Positions 6,933 through 13,571 are shown, numbered from the stretch's first letter. The stretch: DNA of 17,110 bases from DATEOR01 sp035273885 (GCA_035273885.1 DATEOR010000116.1:1-17110); one strand, 5' to 3'. Numbers and translations are program-made. The notes: generated by a model from the sequence alone, not told the origin.

Positions 6933-6971
6933 GACCGCGTAGTATCGCCCGGTGGGCGCCCCCTTCCGCGT

Positions 6972-9392
6972 ATGAAGTCGAAGGCCCGCGCCGTCGTCAT
7001 TGGCGGAGGGGTGGGCGGCGCCTCGATCCTGTACTGGCTGGCGCGGCTCGGCTGGGACGACGTCCTCCTCTGCGAGCGCGCGGACCTGACGAGCGGCTCG
7101 ACCTTTCACTCGGCCGGGCTGGTCGGGCAACTGCGCGGTTCGATCAGCCTGACGAAGATGATGATGAACTCGGTCGACCTCTACCGGACGCTCGAGGAAG
7201 AGGTCGGCCTCGAGACGGGGTGGCACGAGGTCGGTTCACTGCGCCTTGCGTCCTCCGAGGAGCGAATGCAGGAGCTTCGCCGACAGGCGGGCTGGGCGAA
7301 GACCTTCGGCCTCCCGCTCGAGCTCGTCTCCGCGGAGCGGGCCGCAGAGCTCTTCCCGCCGATGTCGACCGACGGCGTGCTCGGCGCGGCCCATCTGCCG
7401 ACTGACGGCTACATCGACCCGAGCCAGCTCACCTTCGCGCTGGCCGAGGGCGCGCGCCGGCGCGGTGCGGAGATCAACACGAACACCCGGGTGACGGGGA
7501 TCGGGCTCGAAGGCGGCCGCGTCGTCGGCGTCGAGACGGACAAGGGCTCGATCGAGACGGGGATCGTGGTCAACGCGGGCGGCATGTTCGCGGGCGAGAT
7601 CGGGCGGCTGGCCGGCGTGACCGTGCCCATCATCCCGATGGCCCACGAGTACCTGATCACGCGGCCGAGCGGGATCCCGCTGGACATCCCGACGATGCGC
7701 GATCCCTCGCTGCTCGTGTACTTCCGCGGCGAGTCGGGCGGGCTCGTCATGGGTGGCTACGAGCGAAATCCGGCCCCGTGGGGGCTCGACGGCATTCCCG
7801 AGGACTTCAACGGCAAGCTCTTGCCCGAGGACTGGGACCGCTTCGACGAGCTTCTGACGAACGCGATCGTGCGGGTGCCCGAGATCGAGGACGCCGAGGT
7901 CATCAGCCTCGTGAACGGCCCCGAGGCTTTCACACCGGACGGCGAGTTCATCCTCGGCGAGTCCGACGTGCGCGGGTTCTGGGTCGCCGCCGGCTTCTGT
8001 GCCCACGGGCTCGCCGGGGCCGGGGGTATGGGGCGGCTCGTCGCCGAGTGGATCGTCGAGGGTGTCCCGAGCCTCGATGTCTGGGAGATGGACTCGCGCC
8101 GCTTCGGCCCTCACTACAAGAGCGCCGAGTACACGCTCGCGCGCACGCACGAGATCTACTCGACCTACTACGACATCAAATATCCGGGCCAGGAGCGGCT
8201 CGCCGGCAGGCCGCTCAGGCTCTCGCCGACCTACGCGCGCCTGCAGCAGCTCGGCGCGTCCTTCGGGGAGAAGTCGGGGTGGGAGCGCGCGAACTGGTTC
8301 GAGCCCAACGCGGCGAGCGGGGACGAAGGCCTGCGGCCGCGGGGCTGGGCCGGGGAGATCTGGTCACCGGCGATCGGAGCCGAGCATCGCGCCTGCCGCG
8401 AGGCCGCCGCGCTCTTCGACGAGACGTCCTTCGCGAAGATCGACGTCGTCGGGCCGGGCGCGGCCGACTTCCTCGAGCGCATGTGCGACAACCGCGTTGC
8501 ACGCGACGTCGGCGCGATCACGTACACGCAGATGCTGAACCAGCGCGGCGGCATCGAATGCGACTTCACGGTCACGCGGCTTGCGGAGGACCGCTTCCGC
8601 ATCGTCACGGGCACAGCGTTCGGCAACCACGACGCCGCGTGGATCCGGCGGCACCTTCCCGAGGACGGGAGCGCGCAGGTCGAGGACGTCACGTCGCGGT
8701 TGGCGTGCCTCGGTCTGTGGGGCCCGGCCGCGCGGGAGATCCTGCAGCCGCTTACCCCGGCGGACCTGTCCAACGACGCGTTTCGCTACATGCGCGCCCG
8801 GGAGATCGCCGTCGGGCCGGTTCCGTGCCTCGCCCTTCGCGTCACCTACGTCGGCGAGCTCGGCTGGGAGCTCTACTGCCCGATGGAGTTCGGGCAACGG
8901 CTCTTCGACGCCATCTGGGAAGCGGGCAAGGAGCACGGGCTCGTCGCGGGCGGCTACAAGGCGATCGACTCGCTGCGCCTCGAGAAGGGCTACCGCGTCT
9001 GGGGCGCCGACATCACTCCGGACGAGAACCCCTACGAAGCCGGGCTCGACTTCGCGGTCAAGCTGGACAAGGGGGACTTCATCGGCCGCGAGGGGCTCGA
9101 GGTGGCGTCGAAGTCGGAGCCCGAGCGCAGACTCGCCTGCCTCGTGCTCTCGGATCCGCGTTCCGTCGCGCTCGGTTCAGAGCCGGTTCAGGTCGACGGC
9201 GACATCGTGGGCCGGGTCACGAGCGGCGGCTACGGCTACTCCGTCGAGCGCTCGGTCGCCTACGCGTATCTGCCGACCTCGGCCGCGAAGCCCGGCCAGA
9301 CAGTCGAGGTCGAGATCTTCGGCGACTGGGTCGCAGGCGAGGTGGCCGAGGAGCCGCTCTGGGATCCCAGCGGCGATCGGATCAGAGCCTAG
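6972..9392 (+). CDS. FAD oxidoreductase fused to GcvT-like domain (dimethylglycine/sarcosine dehydrogenase type)
   Basis: 806 residues in two halves. Residues 1 to about 375 are a DAO-type FAD domain: dinucleotide motif GGGVGG (11-16), SGSTFHSAGLVGQLR with H46 at the place where relatives attach FAD covalently, and a late GFWVAAGFCAHGLAGAGGMG (335-354). A linker of the FAO_M kind (about 376-430) follows, then a GcvT-like folate domain (about 435-700; LNQRGGIECDFTV has D531 at the position of the GcvT catalytic Asp) and a GcvT C-terminal barrel. Known family role: oxidative N-demethylation of dimethylglycine or sarcosine, passing the C1 unit to tetrahydrofolate. The start is ATG 6972; a GTG at 6915 would add 19 non-conserved residues overlapping the Nudix gene. 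The exact substrate is open. Confidence 0.9.
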   Translation: MKSKARAVVIGGGVGGASILYWLARLGWDDVLLCERADLTSGSTFHSAGLVGQLRGSISLTKMMMNSVDLYRTLEEEVGLETGWHEVGSLRLASSEERMQELRRQAGWAKTFGLPLELVSAERAAELFPPMSTDGVLGAAHLPTDGYIDPSQLTFALAEGARRRGAEINTNTRVTGIGLEGGRVVGVETDKGSIETGIVVNAGGMFAGEIGRLAGVTVPIIPMAHEYLITRPSGIPLDIPTMRDPSLLVYFRGESGGLVMGGYERNPAPWGLDGIPEDFNGKLLPEDWDRFDELLTNAIVRVPEIEDAEVISLVNGPEAFTPDGEFILGESDVRGFWVAAGFCAHGLAGAGGMGRLVAEWIVEGVPSLDVWEMDSRRFGPHYKSAEYTLARTHEIYSTYYDIKYPGQERLAGRPLRLSPTYARLQQLGASFGEKSGWERANWFEPNAASGDEGLRPRGWAGEIWSPAIGAEHRACREAAALFDETSFAKIDVVGPGAADFLERMCDNRVARDVGAITYTQMLNQRGGIECDFTVTRLAEDRFRIVTGTAFGNHDAAWIRRHLPEDGSAQVEDVTSRLACLGLWGPAAREILQPLTPADLSNDAFRYMRAREIAVGPVPCLALRVTYVGELGWELYCPMEFGQRLFDAIWEAGKEHGLVAGGYKAIDSLRLEKGYRVWGADITPDENPYEAGLDFAVKLDKGDFIGREGLEVASKSEPERRLACLVLSDPRSVALGSEPVQVDGDIVGRVTSGGYGYSVERSVAYAYLPTSAAKPGQTVEVEIFGDWVAGEVAEEPLWDPSGDRIRA

Positions 9393-9398
9393 ATCGCC
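9372..9398. terminator. 7-bp hairpin around overlapping stop codons of convergent genes
   Basis: GGCGATC (9372-9378) and GATCGCC (9392-9398) are perfect complements around a 13-nt loop. The overlapping stops CTAG (9389-9392) of the FAD/GcvT gene (plus) and crcB (minus) fall at the end of the loop. The layout closely copies the hairpin at 6094-6122. No U-tract, so terminator function is uncertain. Confidence 0.4.
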
Positions 9399-9763
9399 CG
9401 CCCTAGCGCGGTCCCGGCGACGACTGCGAGAACCCCGACCACCACGCTCGCCGTCAGGTTCAGCATCGCCTCGGCGTACTGCCGTGCCGTCGTCAGGTCG
9501 TAGAGGTCCTGGGCGAACGTCGAGAAGGTGGTGTACGCGCCGATGAAGCCGAGGACGAGCCCCACCCGCAGCCACGCCGGCGCCTCGTGGCGGTCGACGA
9601 GCGCGCTCACGACCAGGCCGACGAGGAAGCAGCCGGTCACGTTCACGACAAAGACGTCCCACGGGAAGATGGAGAGCGTTCGCCGGTCGACGAAGGTCAT
9701 CAATCCGTAGCGGGAGAGCGCTCCGAGCGCACCTCCGACCGCGACAGCGAGAACGACGGCCAT
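9389..9763 (-). CDS. crcB: CrcB/Fluc fluoride ion channel
   Basis: 124 residues, the standard length for the Fluc family of dimeric fluoride exporters in the plasma membrane. Visible: GGALGALSRYG (10-20), FPWDVFVVNVTGCFLVG (33-49) with the conserved pore Asn N41, and GFIGAYTTFSTF (72-83) with the Phe-box residues F80 and F83; four hydrophobic helices in total. ATG 9763 is preceded by AAAGGAG with 7-nt spacing. A fluoride riboswitch lies just upstream, which confirms the function independently. Only one copy is present here, so a homodimer is likely unless a second gene exists elsewhere. Its TAG shares the four bases CTAG with the stop of the convergent FAD gene. Confidence 0.96.
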   Translation of the reverse strand: MAVVLAVAVGGALGALSRYGLMTFVDRRTLSIFPWDVFVVNVTGCFLVGLVVSALVDRHEAPAWLRVGLVLGFIGAYTTFSTFAQDLYDLTTARQYAEAMLNLTASVVVGVLAVVAGTALGRAI

Positions 9764-9768
9764 TGCCG

Positions 9769-9791
9769 AGCTCCTTTCACCTGTAGGAGCT
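9769..9791 (-). promoter_or_regulatory. Expression platform: Shine-Dalgarno sequestering hairpin of crcB
   Basis: On the crcB message AGCUCCU (9791-9785) is perfectly complementary over 7 bp to AGGAGCU (9775-9769), which contains the Shine-Dalgarno core; the loop is 9 nt. Six of the seven bases of the first strand are the same ones used by the riboswitch pseudoknot, so the two structures exclude each other. Predicted outcome: fluoride stabilises the pseudoknot, frees the ribosome site and turns crcB translation on. Confidence 0.75.
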
Positions 9792-9830
9792 ATCAGCCGT
9801 CGCGGCGGTTGAAGGCGAGCCCCATCGCCT
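9781..9830 (-). promoter_or_regulatory. Fluoride riboswitch aptamer (crcB motif)
   Basis: In crcB sense the RNA shows the layout of the known fluoride aptamer. Stem P1 is AGGCG (9830-9826) with CGCCU (9817-9813), with the conserved AUG following the 5' arm. The distal stem is GCCG (9806-9803) with CGGC (9799-9796). The conserved tail GCUGAUAGCUCCUAC runs from 9797 to 9783. Pseudoknot: GGGGCU (9823-9818) pairs with AGCUCC (9791-9786), six pairs including one G-U. It matches the Thermotoga petrophila aptamer plan element by element, from memory. It lies between the stop of the ornithine-cyclodeaminase-family gene (9848) and crcB. Confidence 0.93.
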
Positions 9831-9847
9831 GGGCTCAGAGTAGCTGC

Positions 9848-10774
9848 CTAGAGCGGGAGCTCGGTGCCGGTGCCCTGCTCGCGCGCAGCTGCCAGAACCC
9901 GCGCCGCGAAGGCCGCATCGAGCGCTCCGATGCCGAGATTGCAGCAGACGACGCGGGCCGGGGCGCCGTCGCGGGAGAGCGCCTCGCCCACGCTCCCTTC
10001 CGGCTTGGGCCAGCCCTGGAAGTGCCCGAGCGAGCGGTAGTACTCGAACTGACCGACGTCGTCGACGAGGAAGAGCTCGGCGGAAGCCACCGCGTCCGCG
10101 CTGAAGTAGAAGTCGAAGTCGATCGGGAGCCCGAGCGAGCGTTCGGCGAGCCAGTCGGGCGTGAGCGGGGAATCCGGGTTCTCGACGATGGGCCCGGCGG
10201 TGACGACGACGTCGGCTGCCTCCACGGCCTCACGGGGGCCCGGCGCCTCCTCGACGCCGTCTCCGAGGGACGCGATGCGCTCCGAATGCGGATCCCAGCC
10301 TCGAATCGCGACCTCAGGGTTCAGCTGCCTCAGCACCTCCGCGTGAAACCTCCCCTGCTCGCCGGCCCCGAGCACAGCTGCGCGGCTCCAACCGTCAGGT
10401 GCGAAGCGTCGGATGCAGACGCCGCTCGCTGCCGCCGTGCGGGCCGCGGTGATCTCGGCGCCGTCCATGATCGCCGCCGGCACGCCCGTCTCCGGGTCGT
10501 TCAGCACGATGAGGCCGGTGATGTACGGGAGGCCACGGTCTTTGTTCGATGGGTAGCCGGCCACCCATTTGAGCGCCGCGACGTCGTCGTCCCGCAGGTA
10601 GGCCGGCATCGCGTGGATGAAGGAGTCGGGCCGCGGGTGGATGCCCGGCTTGGGTGGGAGCTCGACGCGCCCGGCGCCGACGGCCCGATACGTCTCCTCG
10701 ACCAGGTCGAGCTGCGCGGGGACAGCGGGGAGGAGGCGCGAGACCTCCTCCCGTGCCAGGTAGAGCAGGCTCAC
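9848..10774 (-). CDS. Ornithine cyclodeaminase / mu-crystallin family protein
   Basis: 308 residues, normal for the family of NAD(P)-dependent ornithine cyclodeaminases, alanine dehydrogenases and ketimine reductases. Visible: PPKPGIHP (40-47), substrate-side K69 in ALKWVAGYP, TGLIVLNDPETGVPAAIMDGAEIT (86-109), TAARTAAASG (109-118, R112), and the Rossmann motif VLGAGEQGRFHAEVL (134-148). The C-terminal third departs from classical enzymes: instead of the usual GSDxPGKxEL segment it has LPIDFDFYFSADAVASAELF and a tail rich in FEYYRSLGHFQGWP, like a subgroup whose substrate I do not know. The start is GTG 10774, overlapping the upstream TGA as GTGA, so translation is coupled to the PPOX gene. 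The conversion of ornithine to proline should not be assumed. Confidence 0.82.
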   Translation of the reverse strand: MSLLYLAREEVSRLLPAVPAQLDLVEETYRAVGAGRVELPPKPGIHPRPDSFIHAMPAYLRDDDVAALKWVAGYPSNKDRGLPYITGLIVLNDPETGVPAAIMDGAEITAARTAAASGVCIRRFAPDGWSRAAVLGAGEQGRFHAEVLRQLNPEVAIRGWDPHSERIASLGDGVEEAPGPREAVEAADVVVTAGPIVENPDSPLTPDWLAERSLGLPIDFDFYFSADAVASAELFLVDDVGQFEYYRSLGHFQGWPKPEGSVGEALSRDGAPARVVCCNLGIGALDAAFAARVLAAAREQGTGTELPL

Positions 10775-11163
10775 ATCTCGTGGACGCGGACGGGCTCGAC
10801 CACGACCTTGATGCGCTCCTCGCCACGGCGCCACGGGTATGGGCGCTGGCCGATGTACTTCTCGGAGAGATCGTCGATCTGTGCCTCCGCCTCGTCGCCC
10901 TCGATCATCTCGACCACGCGGCCGGCGATGTCGACCTTCTGCATCGGGTTCTCACGGTCCGTGATCGAGAGCCCGATGCGCGGGTCCCTGCGCATGTTGC
11001 GCTCCTTCACGCGGCCCCTGGCCGTGTTGAAGGTGACGTAGCCGTCCTGCACGTGTGTCCAGACCGGTGTCACCTGTGGAGACCCGTCCTGGTTGACCGT
11101 TGCCACGAAGAGCAGGTTGGGGGCTTCGAAGAGCTTCTGTGCCTTGTCGGTGAGCTGTGCCAT
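10771..11163 (-). CDS. PPOX-class (pyridoxamine 5'-phosphate oxidase-like) F420/FMN-dependent protein
   Basis: 130 residues, a single split-beta-barrel domain. Visible: LLFVATVNQDGSPQVTPVWTHV (17-38), FNTARGRVKERNMRRDPRIGLSI (45-67), VDIAGRVVEM (77-86) and IKVVVEPVRV near the end; this run of motifs is typical of actinobacterial PPOX-class F420-dependent oxidoreductases that reduce small substrates with F420H2. FMN or heme binding is also known in the superfamily, so the cofactor is inferred. ATG 11163 has AGGAGG about 8 nt upstream. First gene of a coupled pair with the ornithine-cyclodeaminase-family gene, divergent from arsR, with which it shares the operator region at 11210-11241. Confidence 0.88.
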   Translation of the reverse strand: MAQLTDKAQKLFEAPNLLFVATVNQDGSPQVTPVWTHVQDGYVTFNTARGRVKERNMRRDPRIGLSITDRENPMQKVDIAGRVVEMIEGDEAEAQIDDLSEKYIGQRPYPWRRGEERIKVVVEPVRVHEM

Positions 11164-11209
11164 TTCCGTCTCCTCCTGGACCCGAGCCGATGCTATCGGT
11201 CGCGCCTAG

Positions 11210-11241
11210 GTAAGTTGCATCTTACGTAAGCTTCTGCTTAC
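11210..11241. promoter_or_regulatory. Tandem operator: two abutting GTAAG-N6-CTTAC repeats
   Basis: GTAAG at 11210-11214 pairs with CTTAC at 11221-11225 across 6 nt. Directly abutting, GTAAG at 11226-11230 pairs with CTTAC at 11237-11241 across 6 nt. The whole 32-bp element is symmetric about 11225/11226, with CTTACGTAAG at the centre. It covers the spacer and parts of the -35 and -10 of the arsR promoter and lies upstream of the divergent PPOX gene. Binding by the ArsR-type regulator encoded next door is the simplest reading. Confidence 0.65.
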
Positions 11242-11244
11242 AAT
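11215..11244 (+). promoter_or_regulatory. Candidate arsR promoter, probably leaderless
   Basis: TTGCAT (11215-11220), an 18-bp spacer, then TACAAT (11239-11244, five of six matches to TATAAT). Transcription would begin about 7 nt later, one or two bases before the ATG at 11253. No Shine-Dalgarno sequence precedes that ATG, consistent with a leaderless message. Confidence 0.5.
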
Positions 11245-11252
11245 ACTGAACC

Positions 11253-11579
11253 ATGGAGAACGCTCTCCGCGCCATTGCTGAGCCGAACCGCCGCCGGATC
11301 CTCGAGCTCGTCGCGGATCGCGAGCGCTCCGCCGGTGAGATTGCCGCCGAGTTCGCCATCACGCGGCCGGCGGTCTCACAGCACCTCACCGTGCTCAAGG
11401 GTGCGGGGCTGGTCAACGAACGGCGCGAGGGCACGAAGCGGCTCTACAGCGTGCGCAGCGAGGGCTTCGAGGATCTGAGGAGTTTTCTGGAAACGTTCTG
11501 GGGCGACGGGCTCGAACGCCTGAAGATCGCCGCGGAGCACGAGGAAGGAAGGAGGCGACGTGGCCGTCGACCAGCCTGA
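11253..11579 (+). CDS. ArsR-family winged-helix transcriptional regulator
   Basis: 108 residues, compact ArsR/SmtB fold. RAIAEPNRRRILELVADRERSAGEIAAEF (6-34) leads into the recognition helix TRPAVSQHLTVLKGAGLV (37-54) and a wing EGTKRLYSV. There is no cysteine at all and no ELCVCDL motif, so it is not a thiolate metal sensor; it resembles the SdpR-like group often found with SRPBCC proteins. The C-terminus is very basic (GRRRRGRRPA). The start ATG 11253 has no ribosome binding site and lies just after the predicted transcription start. The gene overlaps the SRPBCC gene by 20 bp. It probably represses its own operon through the 11210-11241 repeats and perhaps the divergent PPOX gene. Confidence 0.93.
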   Translation: MENALRAIAEPNRRRILELVADRERSAGEIAAEFAITRPAVSQHLTVLKGAGLVNERREGTKRLYSVRSEGFEDLRSFLETFWGDGLERLKIAAEHEEGRRRRGRRPA

Positions 11580-12048
11580 AGTCGCAGCCGTCGTCGAGCG
11601 CGAGGTCAGGATCGCCGCCCGGCCGGAAACCGTGTTCGAGTTTTTCACCGACCCAGAGAGGATGGTGCTGTGGAAGGGGCGCGAGGCGAGCCTCGACCCG
11701 CAGCCGGGAGGGATCTACCGCGTGGAGATGGGCGACCGCATCGTCGCTCGCGGCGAGTACGTCGAGGTCGACAGGCCGAGGCGCGTCGTCTTCACATGGG
11801 GATGGGAGGGGCAAGAGTCGTCCGGGCCGCACGGCGTGCCGCCGGGGTCGAGCCGCGTCGAGATCACGCTCGAGCCCGACGGCGAGGGCACGCTCGTACG
11901 TCTTCGCCACCTCGATCTTCCCGAGGAGGCGCGGCAGATCCATGGCGAGGGCTGGGATCTCTATCTCGGCCGGCTCGTGGTCGCGGCCACGGGCGGCGAT
12001 CCCGGGATCGATCCCGCAGCGGTTCAGCAAGCGGACAAGGAGGAGTAG
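11560..12048 (+). CDS. SRPBCC / AHSA1-like protein (START-fold)
   Basis: 162 residues. The opening VEREVRIAARPETVFEFFTDPERMVLWKG (12-40) is the typical first strand plus helices of AHSA1/SRPBCC proteins; GGIYRVEMGDRIVARGEYVEVDRPRRVVFTWGWEG and a helical C-terminus (GEGWDLYLGRLVVAA) complete the small helix-grip fold that encloses a hydrophobic ligand. No catalytic residue can be assigned. GTG 11560 is preceded by GGAGG with close spacing and overlaps the end of arsR by 20 bp. ArsR plus SRPBCC pairs of this kind are common in actinobacteria; the ligand is not known. Two nt separate its stop from the next gene. Confidence 0.88.
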   Translation: MAVDQPEVAAVVEREVRIAARPETVFEFFTDPERMVLWKGREASLDPQPGGIYRVEMGDRIVARGEYVEVDRPRRVVFTWGWEGQESSGPHGVPPGSSRVEITLEPDGEGTLVRLRHLDLPEEARQIHGEGWDLYLGRLVVAATGGDPGIDPAAVQQADKEE

Positions 12049-12050
12049 CA

Positions 12051-12302
12051 GTGCCGAAGTTCATCGACCACCACGAGATGAGCGACGTCGCACCCGAGAT
12101 GGCCGCCGCGATCGGCGAGCGCATCAAGGCGGGCGAGGCCGACGAGCACGGCGTCAAGGGTCTGAACGTCTACCTGGGCAAGGACGGAACCGCGTTCTGC
12201 CTCTCCGAGGCTCCCGATGCAGAGGCGGTCGTCAAGGCGCACGAGGCATATGGCTTCTCGCTCGACTCCGCCGACGTCGTCGAGGTGCAGAGCGTCGTCT
12301 AG
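12051..12302 (+). CDS. Small DUF4242-like protein
   Basis: 83 residues from GTG 12051, with AAGGAGG ending about 7 nt upstream. KFIDHHEMSDVAPEMA (3-18) and the later AFCLSEAPDAEAVVKAHEAYGF, then a beta strand DVVEVQSVV, match the pattern of DUF4242 proteins, a ferredoxin-like fold whose Streptomyces member SCO4226 has been described as nickel-binding. Several His residues are present (H7, H8 and the helix His), but whether they bind metal here is unknown. It lies third in the arsR operon, 2 nt after SRPBCC and 17 nt before the CoA transferase start. The family call rests on motif memory. Confidence 0.75.
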   Translation: MPKFIDHHEMSDVAPEMAAAIGERIKAGEADEHGVKGLNVYLGKDGTAFCLSEAPDAEAVVKAHEAYGFSLDSADVVEVQSVV

Positions 12303-12309
12303 GGCACTA

Positions 12310-12349
12310 CGGTACGCGGGTGCCGCTCCTCACTGGCACCCGCGTACTG
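12310..12349 (+). other. Strong RNA hairpin covering the CoA-transferase start codon
   Basis: GTACGCGGGTGCC (12312-12324) and GGCACCCGCGTAC (12335-12347) are perfect complements around a 10-nt loop; a G-U and a C-G pair extend the stem to 15 bp. The GTG start (12320-12322) is buried in the left arm. The hairpin begins 8 nt after the stop of the DUF4242 gene. Confidence 0.75.
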
Positions 12350-13465
12350 GCCTGCGAGAACGGACTCGCAGGCCCTCTCTGCACGCGGCTGCTCGCCGAC
12401 CTCGGCGCTGACGTCGTCAAGATCGAGCGGCCCGGAGTCGGAGACGTCACCCGCGGCTGGGACTCTGTTGCCCGCGGCGAGTCGAGCGGCTTCGTCTGGA
12501 TGAACCGGGGGAAGCGCAGCGTCGCGCTCGACCTGAAGGACGACGCCTCGCGCCCCGCGCTCGAGGCGCTCATTCGGGCGAGCGACGTGTTCCTGCAGAA
12601 CTTCACGCCGGGCTGGGCGGCGGAGCACGAGGTCGACGAGCCGGCGGTGCGGGCGCTCAAGCCCGACATCGTCTACACGGAGATCTCGGGCTACGGGCAG
12701 GAGGGCCCGTACGCGGAGCGCAATGCCTACGACCTCGTCGTCCAGGGCGAAACCGGCCTCATCTCGATCACCGGCACTCCGGAGGAGCCGGCGCGCGTCG
12801 GGGTCTCGATCTGCGACGTGGGAGCCGGCAGTTACGCGGCCGTCGCCACGGCTGCCGCTCTCGCCCGCCGCGCCCAGACAGGCGCTGGCGAGCGGGTCTC
12901 CGTCTCCCTCTTCGACACGATGGTCGATTGGCTCGGGTACTTCCCGCACCAGTGGTGGCACCGGCAGGAGGTTCCGCCGAGGACCGGCATGCGCCATCCT
13001 CACTTCTGCCCTTACGGCCCCTTCCCGGCGGGTGACGGCCGCCTGTTCGGCTTCGCCGTCCTTTCGGACGAGCACTGGCGCGCCTTCGCACTCGAGGTCG
13101 TCGAGCGGCCGGATCTCCACGCGGACGACCGCTTCGGGAGCAACGAGTCCCGGGTCGCGCACCGGCAAGATCTCGAGCCCGAGCTGGTGCGGTCGTTCTC
13201 CGCGCGCGGCGCCGAGGAGTGGCTCGAGCGCCTCCAGGCCGCCCGGGTCCCGTGTGGCGCCGTGAACGCGATCCCGGAGGTGATGGAGCACCCCCAGCTC
13301 GCCCACAACGGGCTCATCGTCGACGTGGACTCGCCGGCCGGGCGGATCCCCACCGTCGGCAACCCCTTCGTGGTCGGAGGAGAGCGCCCGGGGCTAGGAG
13401 CCGTGCCCGGGCTCGGCGAGCACACCGCCGAGGTCTTGCGCGAGCTCGGCGTCGAGCCGGGCTGA
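12320..13465 (+). CDS. Class III CoA transferase (CaiB/BaiF family)
   Basis: 381 residues, the usual size. LTGTRVLACENGLAGPLCTRLLADLGADVVKIERP (4-38) is the signature start; GKRSVALDLK (64-73), SDVFLQNFTPGW (88-99), SGYGQEGPYAERNAYDL (123-139) and VGVSICDVGAG (160-170) follow, with D166 as the likely catalytic Asp that forms the acyl anhydride. The enzyme moves CoA between two carboxylic acids; donor and acceptor cannot be told. GTG 12320 is chosen because it is the only start fitting the family N-terminus. It has no ribosome binding site and sits in a 13-15 bp hairpin, so initiation probably relies on ribosomes finishing the DUF4242 gene 17 nt upstream. Last gene of the arsR operon. Confidence 0.9.
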   Translation: MPLLTGTRVLACENGLAGPLCTRLLADLGADVVKIERPGVGDVTRGWDSVARGESSGFVWMNRGKRSVALDLKDDASRPALEALIRASDVFLQNFTPGWAAEHEVDEPAVRALKPDIVYTEISGYGQEGPYAERNAYDLVVQGETGLISITGTPEEPARVGVSICDVGAGSYAAVATAAALARRAQTGAGERVSVSLFDTMVDWLGYFPHQWWHRQEVPPRTGMRHPHFCPYGPFPAGDGRLFGFAVLSDEHWRAFALEVVERPDLHADDRFGSNESRVAHRQDLEPELVRSFSARGAEEWLERLQAARVPCGAVNAIPEVMEHPQLAHNGLIVDVDSPAGRIPTVGNPFVVGGERPGLGAVPGLGEHTAEVLRELGVEPG

Positions 13466-13571
13466 GCGGCCGCCGTCGCGGGCCCGAGCCGAGAAGGTGT
13501 TGTAGTCGTGGAACGACGCGCCGCCCGCTTTCATCGATCGGGACGAGCCTGATTCTCTCCTGCGGGCAGCG

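Noticed and set aside
7778..9406. Long plus-strand frame inside the FAD/GcvT gene
   Set aside because: Arg-rich low-complexity translation with no motif; the other phase carries all FAD and GcvT motifs.
9587..11041. 484-codon plus-strand frame across crcB, the riboswitch and the OCD-family and PPOX genes
   Set aside because: Antisense to four well-supported elements and without recognisable motif.
11942..12319. Upstream extension of the CoA-transferase frame
   Set aside because: Overlaps SRPBCC and DUF4242 genes in another phase; the family N-terminus begins at GTG 12320.
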